Shown: piece after piece, positions 51,592 through 60,151 of the stretch
Position numbering within the stretch: the first letter of the stretch is position 1
Layout of the letters: the number at the start of each line of letters is the position of its first letter
Assembly (NCBI RefSeq): GCF_016865235.1
Contig: NZ_CP064030.1
Coordinates: forward strand, 3,596,001-3,660,000
Direction of reading: 5' to 3'
Source: Dyella caseinilytica
Lineage (GTDB): Bacteria > Pseudomonadota > Gammaproteobacteria > Xanthomonadales > Rhodanobacteraceae
DNA: 64,000 nt
Notes under the pieces: generated by a model
The model's input: only the letters and a program-made list of their open reading frames with translations
Told to the model about the DNA's origin: nothing
Databases searched by the model: none
Translations under genes and position numbers: made by a program

Positions 51592-53100
51592 CTACTTCAC
51601 GCCATGCATCAGTTTGTTGATGAGTGGTGAAACCAGCAGCAACAGCACGCCCGCTCCCGCCAACAGCCAGAAGCTGAAGGTAAAGCCGCTCAACGCCGAC
51701 GCTGCGGTCATACCGCTATCGCCACTGATATGGCCCGCGAGCAATCCGGAGAGATTGCCGCCCACCGCCAGCGACAGGAACCATCCGCCCATGGCCACGC
51801 CCACCAGGCGCGGCGGCGCCAGCTTGGTCACCATCGACAAACCAATCGGCGACAGGCACAACTCGCCCGCTGTCTGAAGCACATAGCACGTGGTAAGCGG
51901 CCAGAACGGAATCAATCCCTGCGCATTGATCAGGTGCGACAACGCATACATCAGCACCAGAAAACCAAATCCGTTGAGGATGAGGCCAAAGCCAAACTTG
52001 CGCGGGATCGACGGCTCTTTACGACGCTTGGCAAGGAGTGCCCAGATCTGCGTGACTATCGGCGCCAGCACGATGATTGCCAACGGATTCACCGACTGGT
52101 ACCAACCTACCGGAAATTCCCAGCCACCAAACATCTTGCGGTCGACAAGGTTTTGCGCAAGAAAGTTGAACGAGGTGCCTAGTTGGTAATAGAACATCCA
52201 GAACAGCATGTTGAACGCGAAAATGACCATCATCGCGATCACACGCTCCACCTGAACGCGATCGTGACGCCCTGCTTCGACGATCAACATCACCGCCACA
52301 CCCACGAACAGAAGACCCAGCAGCCATTGCAGACCGATCGCCCCGATCGCCGACAGCATCCAATAGACGACCGGCACCGCAGCTATCACGCCAACCACAA
52401 CCCACAGCACGCGCATGAGACTGTCCGCGCCTGGCGCAGGCCTTCCCACGCCACGCAGGCCACGCCGACCGAACCAGAACCAGAGCAAGCTCAATACCAT
52501 ACCGATGCCGGCAGCACCGAATACGACGTGGAAATTCTGTTGCAATGGCGTATCGGTGAAATAGCTGGCCAGCCATCCGGTCACCAGCGGCGCCAGAAAC
52601 GAACCGCAGTTGATGCCCATATAGAACAGGGTGAAACCGCGATCACGACGATCGTCGTCTCGCGCATACAACTGCCCCACCATCGATGAAATGTTCGGCT
52701 TGAACAAACCATCACCAACAATCACCATCGCAAGGCCGTACAGCATCGCCAGCTTGCTGGGCAGCATCACCGTGAACAAGCCGATGGACATCACCACGGC
52801 GCCGATCAGAATCGAACGCTGATAGCCGATCAATTTATCCGCGACATACCCGCCGAAAAGGCTGGTGGCGTAAACCAGTGCGGTATATGTACCGAAAATG
52901 GCACTGGCCCAGTTCTGCCCCGAGGGATCGCCGTGATAGAACTGCGCCACGATATACAGCGCCAGCGACCAGCTCACGCTGTAGAACGCAAAGCGTTCCC
53001 AGAACTCGGTCATGAACAGCATCCATAGCGGACGCGGATGACCGAGCAGCTGTGGAAAGTCGGGCGTGGCGGCGACGCCGGCTTCGGAACTCTGGCTCAC
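51592..53100 (-). CDS. Proton-dependent oligopeptide transporter (POT/PTR2 family)
   Basis: 502-residue, roughly 14-helix inner-membrane symporter for di- and tripeptides. The E-x-x-E-R-F-x-Y motif is present as EFWERFAFY, followed by the PTR2 signature region GGYVADKLIGYQRSILIG and the FTLFYMGINCGSFLAPL block. No ATG fits; GTG 53100, preceded by AAGGGGAA, gives SQSSEAGVAATPDFPQ. It lies between tyrosine and tryptophan catabolic genes, consistent with peptide-derived amino acid use. Confidence 0.92.
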   Translation of the reverse strand: MSQSSEAGVAATPDFPQLLGHPRPLWMLFMTEFWERFAFYSVSWSLALYIVAQFYHGDPSGQNWASAIFGTYTALVYATSLFGGYVADKLIGYQRSILIGAVVMSIGLFTVMLPSKLAMLYGLAMVIVGDGLFKPNISSMVGQLYARDDDRRDRGFTLFYMGINCGSFLAPLVTGWLASYFTDTPLQQNFHVVFGAAGIGMVLSLLWFWFGRRGLRGVGRPAPGADSLMRVLWVVVGVIAAVPVVYWMLSAIGAIGLQWLLGLLFVGVAVMLIVEAGRHDRVQVERVIAMMVIFAFNMLFWMFYYQLGTSFNFLAQNLVDRKMFGGWEFPVGWYQSVNPLAIIVLAPIVTQIWALLAKRRKEPSIPRKFGFGLILNGFGFLVLMYALSHLINAQGLIPFWPLTTCYVLQTAGELCLSPIGLSMVTKLAPPRLVGVAMGGWFLSLAVGGNLSGLLAGHISGDSGMTAASALSGFTFSFWLLAGAGVLLLLVSPLINKLMHGVK

Positions 53101-53178
53101 GGATTTCCCCTTGGGCTTTGGATTTAAAAAGATGTAACGAGCCAAACACGCTTTCGTCAAATGCAATGCAACAACTCG

Positions 53179-53218
53179 CCTCACCGTCATTCCGGTGAAG
53201 GCCGGAATGACGGTGAGG
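53179..53218. repeat. Family A palindromic repeat (copy 5), possible kynA terminator
   Basis: CCTCACCGTCATTCCGG (53179-53195) pairs perfectly with CCGGAATGACGGTGAGG (53202-53218). It lies 5 bases past the kynA stop and before the transporter start. No T tail. Confidence 0.78.
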
Positions 53219-53223
53219 GAAGG

Positions 53224-54072
53224 TCAACTTCCCAGCACAGTGCGCACATCCAGTAATTCGGGAAAAAACTCCAGATCCAGCGCCTTCTTCAAAAACGCCA
53301 CGCCCGAGGAACCTCCGGTGCCGCGACGGTGTCCGATGATCCGCTCCACCGTTTTCATATGGCGGAAACGCCAAAGCTGGAAACTTTCCTCCACATCCAC
53401 CAATTGCTCGCACATGTGGTATTCCGGCCAAAACTTAGCCCGCTCTTCATAAATGCGCTTGAACACCGGCAGCAGATCGTCATGGCGTTGATACGGCTGG
53501 CTCCAGTCGCGCTCCACCCGCGCCGCCGGCACCGCATGGCCGCGGCGCGCCAGATAGCGCAGGAATTCATCGTAAAGCCCGGGCGCCTCCAGCACTTCGC
53601 GCAACTGCGCCTGAGCGGGTGGGTCGCACTCGAACACTTTCAGCATCTGCGCGTTCTTGTTGCCCAGCACGAACTCGATCGTGCGGTATTGCAGCGACTG
53701 GAAGCCGGAAGACTCCCCCAGCACACCTCGAAATTCCAGGTACTCCGACGGCGTCAGCGTCTCCAGCACCGCCCATTGCTCGAACAATTGCCGCTGCACC
53801 TGCTTCACGCGCGCAAGAATCTTCAGGCAGGCATCGAGGTCGTCGACCCGCAGGCGCGCGGTCGCCAGCTTCAGCTCGTGAATGATCAGCTTCATCCACA
53901 GCTCGGCCACCTGGTGCTGCACGATGAACAGCAGTTCGTCATGGTGCGGGGGCTGGCTGAGCGGTTGCTGGGCGGTAAGCAGTTGGTCCAGCCGCAGGTA
54001 GCCGCTGTAGGTCATCCGGCCGTTCAGGTCGAGCTGGATGCCCGCCTCGAGGTCACGCTGGTTATCCGTCAT
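53224..54072 (-). CDS. kynA: Tryptophan 2,3-dioxygenase
   Basis: Heme enzyme opening the indole ring of tryptophan to N-formylkynurenine, 282 residues. Hallmarks are TYSGYLRLDQLLTAQ, HHDELLFIVQHQVAELWMKL (distal His), ESSGFQSLQYRTIEFVLGNK, and the heme-axial His region WRFRHMKTVERIIGHRRGTGGSSG. ATG 54072 gives the usual start. No other kyn gene is in the window. Confidence 0.96.
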   Translation of the reverse strand: MTDNQRDLEAGIQLDLNGRMTYSGYLRLDQLLTAQQPLSQPPHHDELLFIVQHQVAELWMKLIIHELKLATARLRVDDLDACLKILARVKQVQRQLFEQWAVLETLTPSEYLEFRGVLGESSGFQSLQYRTIEFVLGNKNAQMLKVFECDPPAQAQLREVLEAPGLYDEFLRYLARRGHAVPAARVERDWSQPYQRHDDLLPVFKRIYEERAKFWPEYHMCEQLVDVEESFQLWRFRHMKTVERIIGHRRGTGGSSGVAFLKKALDLEFFPELLDVRTVLGS

Positions 54073-54284
54073 GGCGCCCGCAAACCCGCAAAAAGACACA
54101 TGTTAACCGGTACTGCAACCGCCCACGTACGGGGTCGCATGCTGCGGTGTGCCTTGCAGCGCAACATGGCTGCCTGCTATCAAATGTGGTCTTGTCCGGG
54201 ACTTTCCCTGTGCGTTCGGCCCCACTGGATGGGCCTCGCCTCCCCCGCAGAGATCTTTTCCTTACCCCACCCCGGGAGCGAGTC

Positions 54285-55370
54285 GTGTCCATCGCCGCCA
54301 AGTTTGAAATTGAATATCTGCAATATCTCGATGCCGAAGGCAAGCAGGTCCGTGACGATCTGCCTGAGTTCGCCAAAGACCTCAATCACATGGTTGAGCT
54401 GTACAAGCTCATGATGTCGACCCGCGTCTTCGACGCGAAGTCGGTGGCACTGCAACGTACTGGCAAGCTCGGTACCTATGCAAGCTGTCTCGGTCACGAA
54501 GCCGCCCACGTCGGCATCGGCAGCGCCATGAAGCCTGAAGACGTGCTGGCAGTGAGCTATCGCGAATACGGCGCTCAGCTGTATCGCGGCGTGCAGCCAC
54601 GCGAGGTCTACATGTACTGGGGCGGCGACGAGCGCGGCAACGACTACCAGAACGAACCGGCACGCCACGATTTCGCCTGGTCGGTGCCGATCGCCACGCA
54701 ATGCCTGCATGCCGCTGGCACGGCACTGGCGTTCAAGATCCGCAAGGAACCACGCGTGGCCGTGTGCACGATCGGCGACGGCGGCTCCTCCAAGGGCGAC
54801 TTCTACGGCGCCATCAACATCGCCGGCGCGCAGAACCTGCCGATGGTCGCCGTGATCGTGAACAACCAGTGGGCGATTTCGGTACCGCGCAAGATCCAGT
54901 CCGGCGCGCCCACGCTGGCGCAGAAGGGCATCGCTGCTGGTCTCTACTGCATCCAGGTGGACGGCAACGACATCATCGCCGTGCGCAAAGCGATGGAAGA
55001 CGCACTGGACCGCGCCCGCAACGGCCAAGGTGGCAGCGTGCTGGAACTGGTCACGTACCGCTTGAGCGACCACACCACCGCCGACGACGCCCGCCGCTAC
55101 CGCGGCGAGCAGGAAGTGAAGGACGCCTGGGCGAAAGAACCCATGAAGCGCTTGCGCGCCTGGCTGGTCGCCAAGGGTGTATGGGACGACCAGAAGGAAG
55201 AAGCCTGGAAGAACGAGTGCGACGAGTGGATGGATAACGAGGTGAACGCGTACCTCGAAACCAAGACCCAGCCGGTCACGGCGATGTTCGACTACACCTT
55301 CGCCGAAGTTCCCGCAGATCTCGCCAAACAGCGCGACCTCGCGCTCTCGCTTGAAAAGAAGGCGCACTAA
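54285..55370 (+). CDS. pdhA: Pyruvate dehydrogenase E1 component, alpha subunit
   Basis: TPP-dependent decarboxylase subunit of 361 residues. The TPP motif is CTIGDGGSSKGDFYGAINIAG ending at VIVNNQWAISV (GDG to NN). RTGKLGTYASCLGHEAAHVG is also typical, and the phosphorylation-loop-like SDHTTADDARRYR matches the E1 alpha family. GTG 54285 with GGGAG upstream gives SIAAKFEIEYLQYL. It begins an E1 alpha - E1 beta - E2 run; E1 beta starts 3 bases later. Branched-chain 2-oxoacid use cannot be excluded on sequence alone. Confidence 0.93.
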   Translation: MSIAAKFEIEYLQYLDAEGKQVRDDLPEFAKDLNHMVELYKLMMSTRVFDAKSVALQRTGKLGTYASCLGHEAAHVGIGSAMKPEDVLAVSYREYGAQLYRGVQPREVYMYWGGDERGNDYQNEPARHDFAWSVPIATQCLHAAGTALAFKIRKEPRVAVCTIGDGGSSKGDFYGAINIAGAQNLPMVAVIVNNQWAISVPRKIQSGAPTLAQKGIAAGLYCIQVDGNDIIAVRKAMEDALDRARNGQGGSVLELVTYRLSDHTTADDARRYRGEQEVKDAWAKEPMKRLRAWLVAKGVWDDQKEEAWKNECDEWMDNEVNAYLETKTQPVTAMFDYTFAEVPADLAKQRDLALSLEKKAH

Positions 55371-55373
55371 GTC

Positions 55374-56354
55374 ATGGCACAAATCACTCTTATCGAAGCC
55401 GTCACCCAGGCTCTTGCTTACGAAATGGCCCACGACGATAGCGTGGTGGTATTGGGCGAAGACGTCGGCGTGAACGGTGGCGTGTTCCGCGCCACCCAGG
55501 GTCTGCAGGAAAAGTTTGGCGAACTGCGCGTGCTCGACACACCGCTGGATGAAACCACCATCGCGGGTGTCACCGTCGGCCTCGCCGCCGCTGGCATGAA
55601 GCCGGTGGCTGAAGCACAGTTCGAAGGCTTCATCTATCCGATGATGGAGCAGATCGCCTGCCACGCTGCGCGCATGCGCAACCGCACGCGCGGCCGTATT
55701 ACCGTGCCGGCCGTGTGGCGTGCACCGTGGGGCGGCGGTATCCGTGCGCCGGAGCATCATTCCGAAGCGAACGAGCATCTGTTCACCAATATCCCGGGTC
55801 TGCGTGTGGTGATGCCATCGTCGCCGGCTCGCGCTTACGGCCTGCTGCTCGCTGCGATTCGTGATCCGGATCCGGTGATGTTCTTCGAACCCAAGCGCAT
55901 CTACCGCCAATACAAGGAAGAGGTGCCGGACGACGGCGAAGCGTTGCCGCTGGATGTGTGCTTCGTGCTGCGCGACGGCACCGACGTCACCATCGTGACC
56001 TGGGGTGCGCAGGTGAAGGAAGCGTTGGAAGCCGCCGACGCGCTGGCCGAAGAAGGCATCAGCGCCGAAGTGATCGACGTCGCCACACTCACTCCGCTCG
56101 ACTTCGACACCATCGCTGAATCGGTGCAGAAAACCGGCCGCTGCGTGATCTTGCACGAAGCGCCCAAGACTGCCGGCTTCGGTGCGGAAATCGCTGCGCG
56201 CGTCGCCGAGGAATGCTTGTACGAACTGCTGGCACCCGTCGAGCGCGTCACCGGCTACGACACGCACATCCCGCTGTTCCGTCTCGAGATGAAGTATTTG
56301 CCGAGCGCGGAACGCGTGGTCGAAGCCGCCAAGCGCACGCTCGCCAACTCCTGA
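55374..56354 (+). CDS. pdhB: Pyruvate dehydrogenase E1 component, beta subunit
   Basis: 326-residue transketolase-like subunit: VVLGEDVGVNGGVFRATQGLQ (catalytic Glu), RVLDTPLDETTIAGVTVGLA, VVMPSSPARAYGLLLAAIRD, and the C-terminal transketolase_C domain (VTIVTWGAQVKEALEAAD, IDVATLTPLDFDTI). It starts immediately after pdhA; an 11-bp palindrome of family A type lies in the 77-base gap before E2. Confidence 0.94.
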   Translation: MAQITLIEAVTQALAYEMAHDDSVVVLGEDVGVNGGVFRATQGLQEKFGELRVLDTPLDETTIAGVTVGLAAAGMKPVAEAQFEGFIYPMMEQIACHAARMRNRTRGRITVPAVWRAPWGGGIRAPEHHSEANEHLFTNIPGLRVVMPSSPARAYGLLLAAIRDPDPVMFFEPKRIYRQYKEEVPDDGEALPLDVCFVLRDGTDVTIVTWGAQVKEALEAADALAEEGISAEVIDVATLTPLDFDTIAESVQKTGRCVILHEAPKTAGFGAEIAARVAEECLYELLAPVERVTGYDTHIPLFRLEMKYLPSAERVVEAAKRTLANS

Positions 56355-56369
56355 ACGCATAACGACATG

Positions 56370-56393
56370 TCATCCCGGCACCTGCCGGGATGA
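56370..56393. repeat. Family A short palindrome (copy 6) between E1 beta and E2
   Basis: TCATCCCGGCA, loop CC and TGCCGGGATGA form a perfect 11-bp stem inside the operon, where it could attenuate or stabilise mRNA. Confidence 0.65.
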
Positions 56394-56431
56394 CTGCATA
56401 AAGAATCAAGACTGATTACGGGAACCGACTC

Positions 56432-57811
56432 ATGGCCGACATCAAGACGTTCTACCTGCCGGACCTCGGCGAAGGCCTGCCCGACGCCACCATCGTCGAA
56501 TGGCACGTAAAGGAAGGCGACACCATCAAGCTCGACGCCCCGCTGGTGTCGATGGAAACCGCCAAGGCGGTGGTCGATGTGCCTTCGCCGTACACCGGCA
56601 AGGTCACCAAGCTGCACGGCGCCGCAGGCGACGTGATCGAAACCGGCGCCGCACTGGCCGAATTCGAACCTGATCCGAACGCCAAACAACGCGCCGAAGC
56701 CGAAGCGACCGGCCATCATCATGGCCCGAAGAAAGCCGCAGCCGAGCCGAAGAAAGTCACCGCTTCCGATGAAGGCGGCGAGATCGAATCCGGCAACGGC
56801 AAGACTGCTGATCGCGAAGACGAAGGCACCGTGGTCGGCGCGATGATCAGCGGCAGCCATGTGCATGTCGAACAGGCCGCCAGCGTTGGCGGTGTGAAGG
56901 CGGTGCCGGCTGTGCGTGCGCTGGCCAAAAAGCTCAAGGTGGACATTAGCCGCGTGCGCCCGACGGGTGCTGATGGCGTGGTCACCATGCAGGACGTAAA
57001 AAACGCCGCCGCCAACGGCACGGCCGCTCTCGGCTCCGCACCAGCGCGCGCTGCCGTGCCCGCTTCCGCCGGGCGTCATCTCGCACCCGAACTGCCGCAG
57101 CCAGAACCGGCCCGCACGCCGATGTCGCAAGCCGGCAAGCCGGTACGCACTGCGCCACCGAGCGTAAAAGCCAGCGGTCAGCCGGAACAGCTCAAGGGCG
57201 TTCGCCGCAATATGGCTCGCGTGATGGCCGAGGCCCACGCCAACGTGGTGCCGACCACGCTGGTGGACGACGCTGACCTGCACGCCTGGATCGGCAAGCA
57301 GGACATCACCGCTCGCCTGATTCGCGCGATCGTCGCTGCCTGCAAAGCAGTGCCGGCACTCAACGCATGGTTCGACGGCAAAAACCTCAGCCGCACGCTG
57401 CATCCGCATGTAGATATCGGCATTGCTGTCGACACCGAAGATGGTTTGTTCGTGCCGGCATTGCGCAACGCCGATGTGCTCGATAGTGCCGGCATCCGCG
57501 CCGGTATCCAGCGCCTGCGTGCGCAGGTGGAAGATCGCACGATTCCGCCGTCGGAACTGTCGGGCTACACCATCAGCCTGTCCAACTTTGGCATGTTCGC
57601 TGGCCGCTACGCCACGCCGGTGGTGGTGCCGCCGTGCGTCGCGATCATCGGCGCCGGCAAGCTCAGCCATGACGTGGTGGCAGTGATGGGCGGCATCGAA
57701 GTGCATCGCCGCATGCCGATCAGTCTCACCTTCGATCACCGCGCTGCAACCGGTGGCGAAGCGGCACGCTTCCTGAAGGCGCTGCTGGATGATTTGTCAG
57801 CGCCGAACTGA
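56432..57811 (+). CDS. pdhC: Dihydrolipoamide acetyltransferase (E2) of pyruvate dehydrogenase
   Basis: 459-residue core subunit. A single lipoyl domain at residues 1-80 has the lipoylated Lys in VSMETAKAVVDVP. An acidic/Ala linker is followed by the peripheral-subunit-binding domain (KAVPAVRALAKKLKVDISRV, then TGADGVVTMQDV). A Pro/Ala linker and the catalytic domain follow (ISLSNFGMFAGRYATPVVVPP, SLTFDHRAATGGEAARFL). In the catalytic DHRxxDG box the Asp is Thr (DHRAATGG). No lipoamide dehydrogenase (E3) gene follows. Confidence 0.93.
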   Translation: MADIKTFYLPDLGEGLPDATIVEWHVKEGDTIKLDAPLVSMETAKAVVDVPSPYTGKVTKLHGAAGDVIETGAALAEFEPDPNAKQRAEAEATGHHHGPKKAAAEPKKVTASDEGGEIESGNGKTADREDEGTVVGAMISGSHVHVEQAASVGGVKAVPAVRALAKKLKVDISRVRPTGADGVVTMQDVKNAAANGTAALGSAPARAAVPASAGRHLAPELPQPEPARTPMSQAGKPVRTAPPSVKASGQPEQLKGVRRNMARVMAEAHANVVPTTLVDDADLHAWIGKQDITARLIRAIVAACKAVPALNAWFDGKNLSRTLHPHVDIGIAVDTEDGLFVPALRNADVLDSAGIRAGIQRLRAQVEDRTIPPSELSGYTISLSNFGMFAGRYATPVVVPPCVAIIGAGKLSHDVVAVMGGIEVHRRMPISLTFDHRAATGGEAARFLKALLDDLSAPN

Positions 57812-57833
57812 TTTTTATCAGACCACTGCAAAC

Positions 57834-57863
57834 AAAAAGGCGCCCGTTGTGGGCGCTTTTTTT
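57834..57863 (+). terminator. Rho-independent terminator of the pdh operon
   Basis: AAAAAG, stem GCGCCC (57840-57845), loop GTTGT, GGGCGC (57851-57856) and seven T (57857-57863), directly downstream of E2. Confidence 0.88.
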
Positions 57864-57899
57864 ATTTCAGAACTCGCGTTGAAACAGGTGGTATTCCAA

Positions 57900-58607
57900 T
57901 CAGCGCAGCAATGCCGACCACTGGGAAATACTCACTATCGCCGTCGCTGCAATGACAAGACCAAGTATCACCGATGCATCGCTCAAACTATTGGCCGTAG
58001 AACAATAGGCGCCCGGCGCGAACATCGCTGCCGCCATGCCGGTGTAGTGCATGCCCGTCACAGCCACCCCCATCACCAGCGCCGCACCCAGGCGTGCAAG
58101 TACGCCGGGCAAGCGTTCGCTGTCCCGCAGCCACGTCATGATCAGCAGTGCCGCTGCGCTGGCGCCAAACGCAATCGCCACAGAAATCCAGAACAAGGTC
58201 GGCTGATAGCTGAGACCATCGCCCATCTGCATGGCATACATGCCGCCGTAATGCATGAGACAAACACCTGTGGCCATCAAAGCCGACGCCAGCAGCCAAG
58301 TGCCGAGCTTTATGCCATTGCGGATCACATAAAAGCCAATCCCGCTGACGAACACGGCAATGACCCATGAAGCAAAGGTCAACCAGGCATCGAACGTCAC
58401 TGGCACCGGCAGCATAAGTGCCACCATACCCATGAAGTGCATACCCCACACGCCAGTGCCAAAGGCGAACGCTGCGGCAATGATCCACAGCCATTTGTCT
58501 TTGACAGCGCGGCGCACTCGCGATGTCATCTCGATACCGCAATAGCCAGTAAGTGACGCAATCACGAAGGAATACGCGACCAGCATAAGATCGTAATGCT
58601 TGACCAT
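57900..58607 (-). CDS. MHYT-domain integral membrane protein
   Basis: 235-residue, seven-helix-type sensor domain with three repeated MHYT-like motifs (GMHFMGM, LMHYGGM, GMHYTGM), proposed to bind copper and sense gases such as O2 or NO. Unlike most MHYT proteins it has no GGDEF, EAL or kinase output attached. It starts 23 bases after the chemotaxis receptor gene, with AAGGA before the ATG, so it may be a detached sensor working with that receptor; that is inference. Confidence 0.88.
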   Translation of the reverse strand: MVKHYDLMLVAYSFVIASLTGYCGIEMTSRVRRAVKDKWLWIIAAAFAFGTGVWGMHFMGMVALMLPVPVTFDAWLTFASWVIAVFVSGIGFYVIRNGIKLGTWLLASALMATGVCLMHYGGMYAMQMGDGLSYQPTLFWISVAIAFGASAAALLIMTWLRDSERLPGVLARLGAALVMGVAVTGMHYTGMAAAMFAPGAYCSTANSLSDASVILGLVIAATAIVSISQWSALLR

Positions 58608-58630
58608 GCCAGGAATCCTTTAAAGAAAGT

Positions 58631-59914
58631 TCACGCCGTCACCGCCTGCGATTCAGCGGCAAAGTTGAAATATTCCACTTCATTCGCGAGCATGCCGGCC
58701 TGTTCGAGCAGGGCCTGGCTTGCGTGATTGACGGTCTGCACCTGGTCATGATGTTTACTCATGCTGGTGTTCATGCGCGTTACCGTCGTGCTTACCTGTG
58801 CAACGTCGGCCGCTTGATGCTCGCTGGCCGCGGCAATTTCGCCCACGATGTCGCTGAGCTTGCGTATGCTCTGCATAATGTCCTCAAAATCGACGCAGGA
58901 GCGATGCACCCACTGCGCCCCCTCTGCAACAGTAGTCTGGCTCTCACCGATCACGCGCTTGATCTCGCGCGCGGCCCCAGCACTGCGTTGTGCCAGATTG
59001 CGCACTTCCTCGGCGACTACCGCAAAACCGCGCCCTTGTTCGCCGGCACGCGCCGCTTCCACGGCAGCATTCAAGGCCAGCAGATTGGTCTGGAACGCGA
59101 TGCCATCGATCTCGCCCGTGATGTCGGCGATACGATGACTGGACTGGCCTATGGCTTCCATGGCCTGCGTCATTTGCGCCATGGCCGTGCCACCGCGTTC
59201 GGCCTGTGCACGTGCCTGTGCGGCGAGCTGGTCCGCCTCACCGGCGTTGTTGGCTGTGCGCCGGATGATTTGCGCCATGGCCTCCATGCTGGTGGCCGCT
59301 TCGCTGAGGGACGAAGCCTGCTCGTGCATCAGCGCAGCCAGCTCGCTATTACCGGACGCCAAAGCGCGCGACGTTCCGTTGACTGTATCCGCACTGCCAC
59401 GTACACGGCGAATCACGCTGGACAGATGTTCGTCCATTTCGCGGAACGCTGAGCGCAACTCGCCGATTTCATCGCTGTACAGTGTAGGAATATGGTTGTC
59501 GAGCCTGCCGCTCGCCACCGTGCGGGCCAGCTCTAGCGCTGCGCGGATGCGTGCGGTAATGGAACGCACAAACAAGCCATCGCTCACGACGGTAAGCAGC
59601 AGACCGAACAACACCACACCCAGCGCAACATCGCCTATGTAATGCCCTTCGGCCGCGATCTCGCTGTAATGGGCTTGTGCAAGCGCAAGATGTTGCTCGA
59701 AGACTTGCGCAGCGGCTGCACGTTCATGCGCGTCAGACACATTCAGTCGATGACCTGAGTCAGCCAAGGCCAGTACATCCACGCGATAAAGCCGCTCAGC
59801 ACCAGCATTGGCGCGCTCGATCCCGTAAATGCCTACGATGCCGATAGCCATCAGGAACAGCAGCAGCAAGCCCAGCCGCGCACCCATGCGTAGTTTGATC
59901 GTATAGCGAATCAT
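58631..59914 (-). CDS. Methyl-accepting chemotaxis protein
   Basis: 427-residue receptor: TM1 (LGLLLLFLMAIGIVGIYGI), a short periplasmic region of about 70 residues, TM2 (DVALGVVLFGLLLTVVSDGLFV), HAMP, then a long cytoplasmic coiled coil with the hairpin-tip signature EIDGIAFQTNLLALNAAVEAARAGEQGRGFAVVAEEVR (in parts). No C-terminal CheR-tethering pentapeptide is seen (ends ESQAVTA). The small sensor domain makes direct ligand binding doubtful. GGGGAG precedes the ATG. Probably co-transcribed with the MHYT gene. Confidence 0.93.
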   Translation of the reverse strand: MIRYTIKLRMGARLGLLLLFLMAIGIVGIYGIERANAGAERLYRVDVLALADSGHRLNVSDAHERAAAAQVFEQHLALAQAHYSEIAAEGHYIGDVALGVVLFGLLLTVVSDGLFVRSITARIRAALELARTVASGRLDNHIPTLYSDEIGELRSAFREMDEHLSSVIRRVRGSADTVNGTSRALASGNSELAALMHEQASSLSEAATSMEAMAQIIRRTANNAGEADQLAAQARAQAERGGTAMAQMTQAMEAIGQSSHRIADITGEIDGIAFQTNLLALNAAVEAARAGEQGRGFAVVAEEVRNLAQRSAGAAREIKRVIGESQTTVAEGAQWVHRSCVDFEDIMQSIRKLSDIVGEIAAASEHQAADVAQVSTTVTRMNTSMSKHHDQVQTVNHASQALLEQAGMLANEVEYFNFAAESQAVTA

Positions 59915-60103
59915 GAGCTCCCCACTCGTGAGTCGACGAGCATCGTATCGGCCGCCATTGCGACTAACTTGAGCTGTCTCGCGAGGGCAGGTACCACAAT
60001 GTGAAGCTCATCACATATTACAGCAGCACTCGACAGGGCACAGATATTTCGGCAAATCCCCGCCGCAAGCGATCAAGAACGAACCAATCAGCGGCCGACA
60101 TAA

Positions 60104-60127
60104 AAAAGCGCCCTTTCAGGCGCTTTT
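60104..60127 (-). terminator. Terminator downstream of the MFS transporter gene
   Basis: Minus-strand AAAAGCGCC, loop TGAAAG and GGCGCTTTT continued by further T give a 9-bp stem 24 bases past the stop at 60152. Confidence 0.85.
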
Positions 60128-60151
60128 CTTCTCGCACTGCCTTTCACTTCA

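Noticed and set aside
54180..56360. 726-codon open frame on the minus strand opposite the pdh E1 genes
   Set aside because: It is the antisense shadow of two clear genes in GC-rich DNA; its His/Val/Gly/Asp-rich composition is the usual artefact and no domain is seen.
56255..57739. 494-codon minus-strand frame opposite the E2 gene
   Set aside because: Antisense shadow of a well-supported E2 gene, without recognisable domains.
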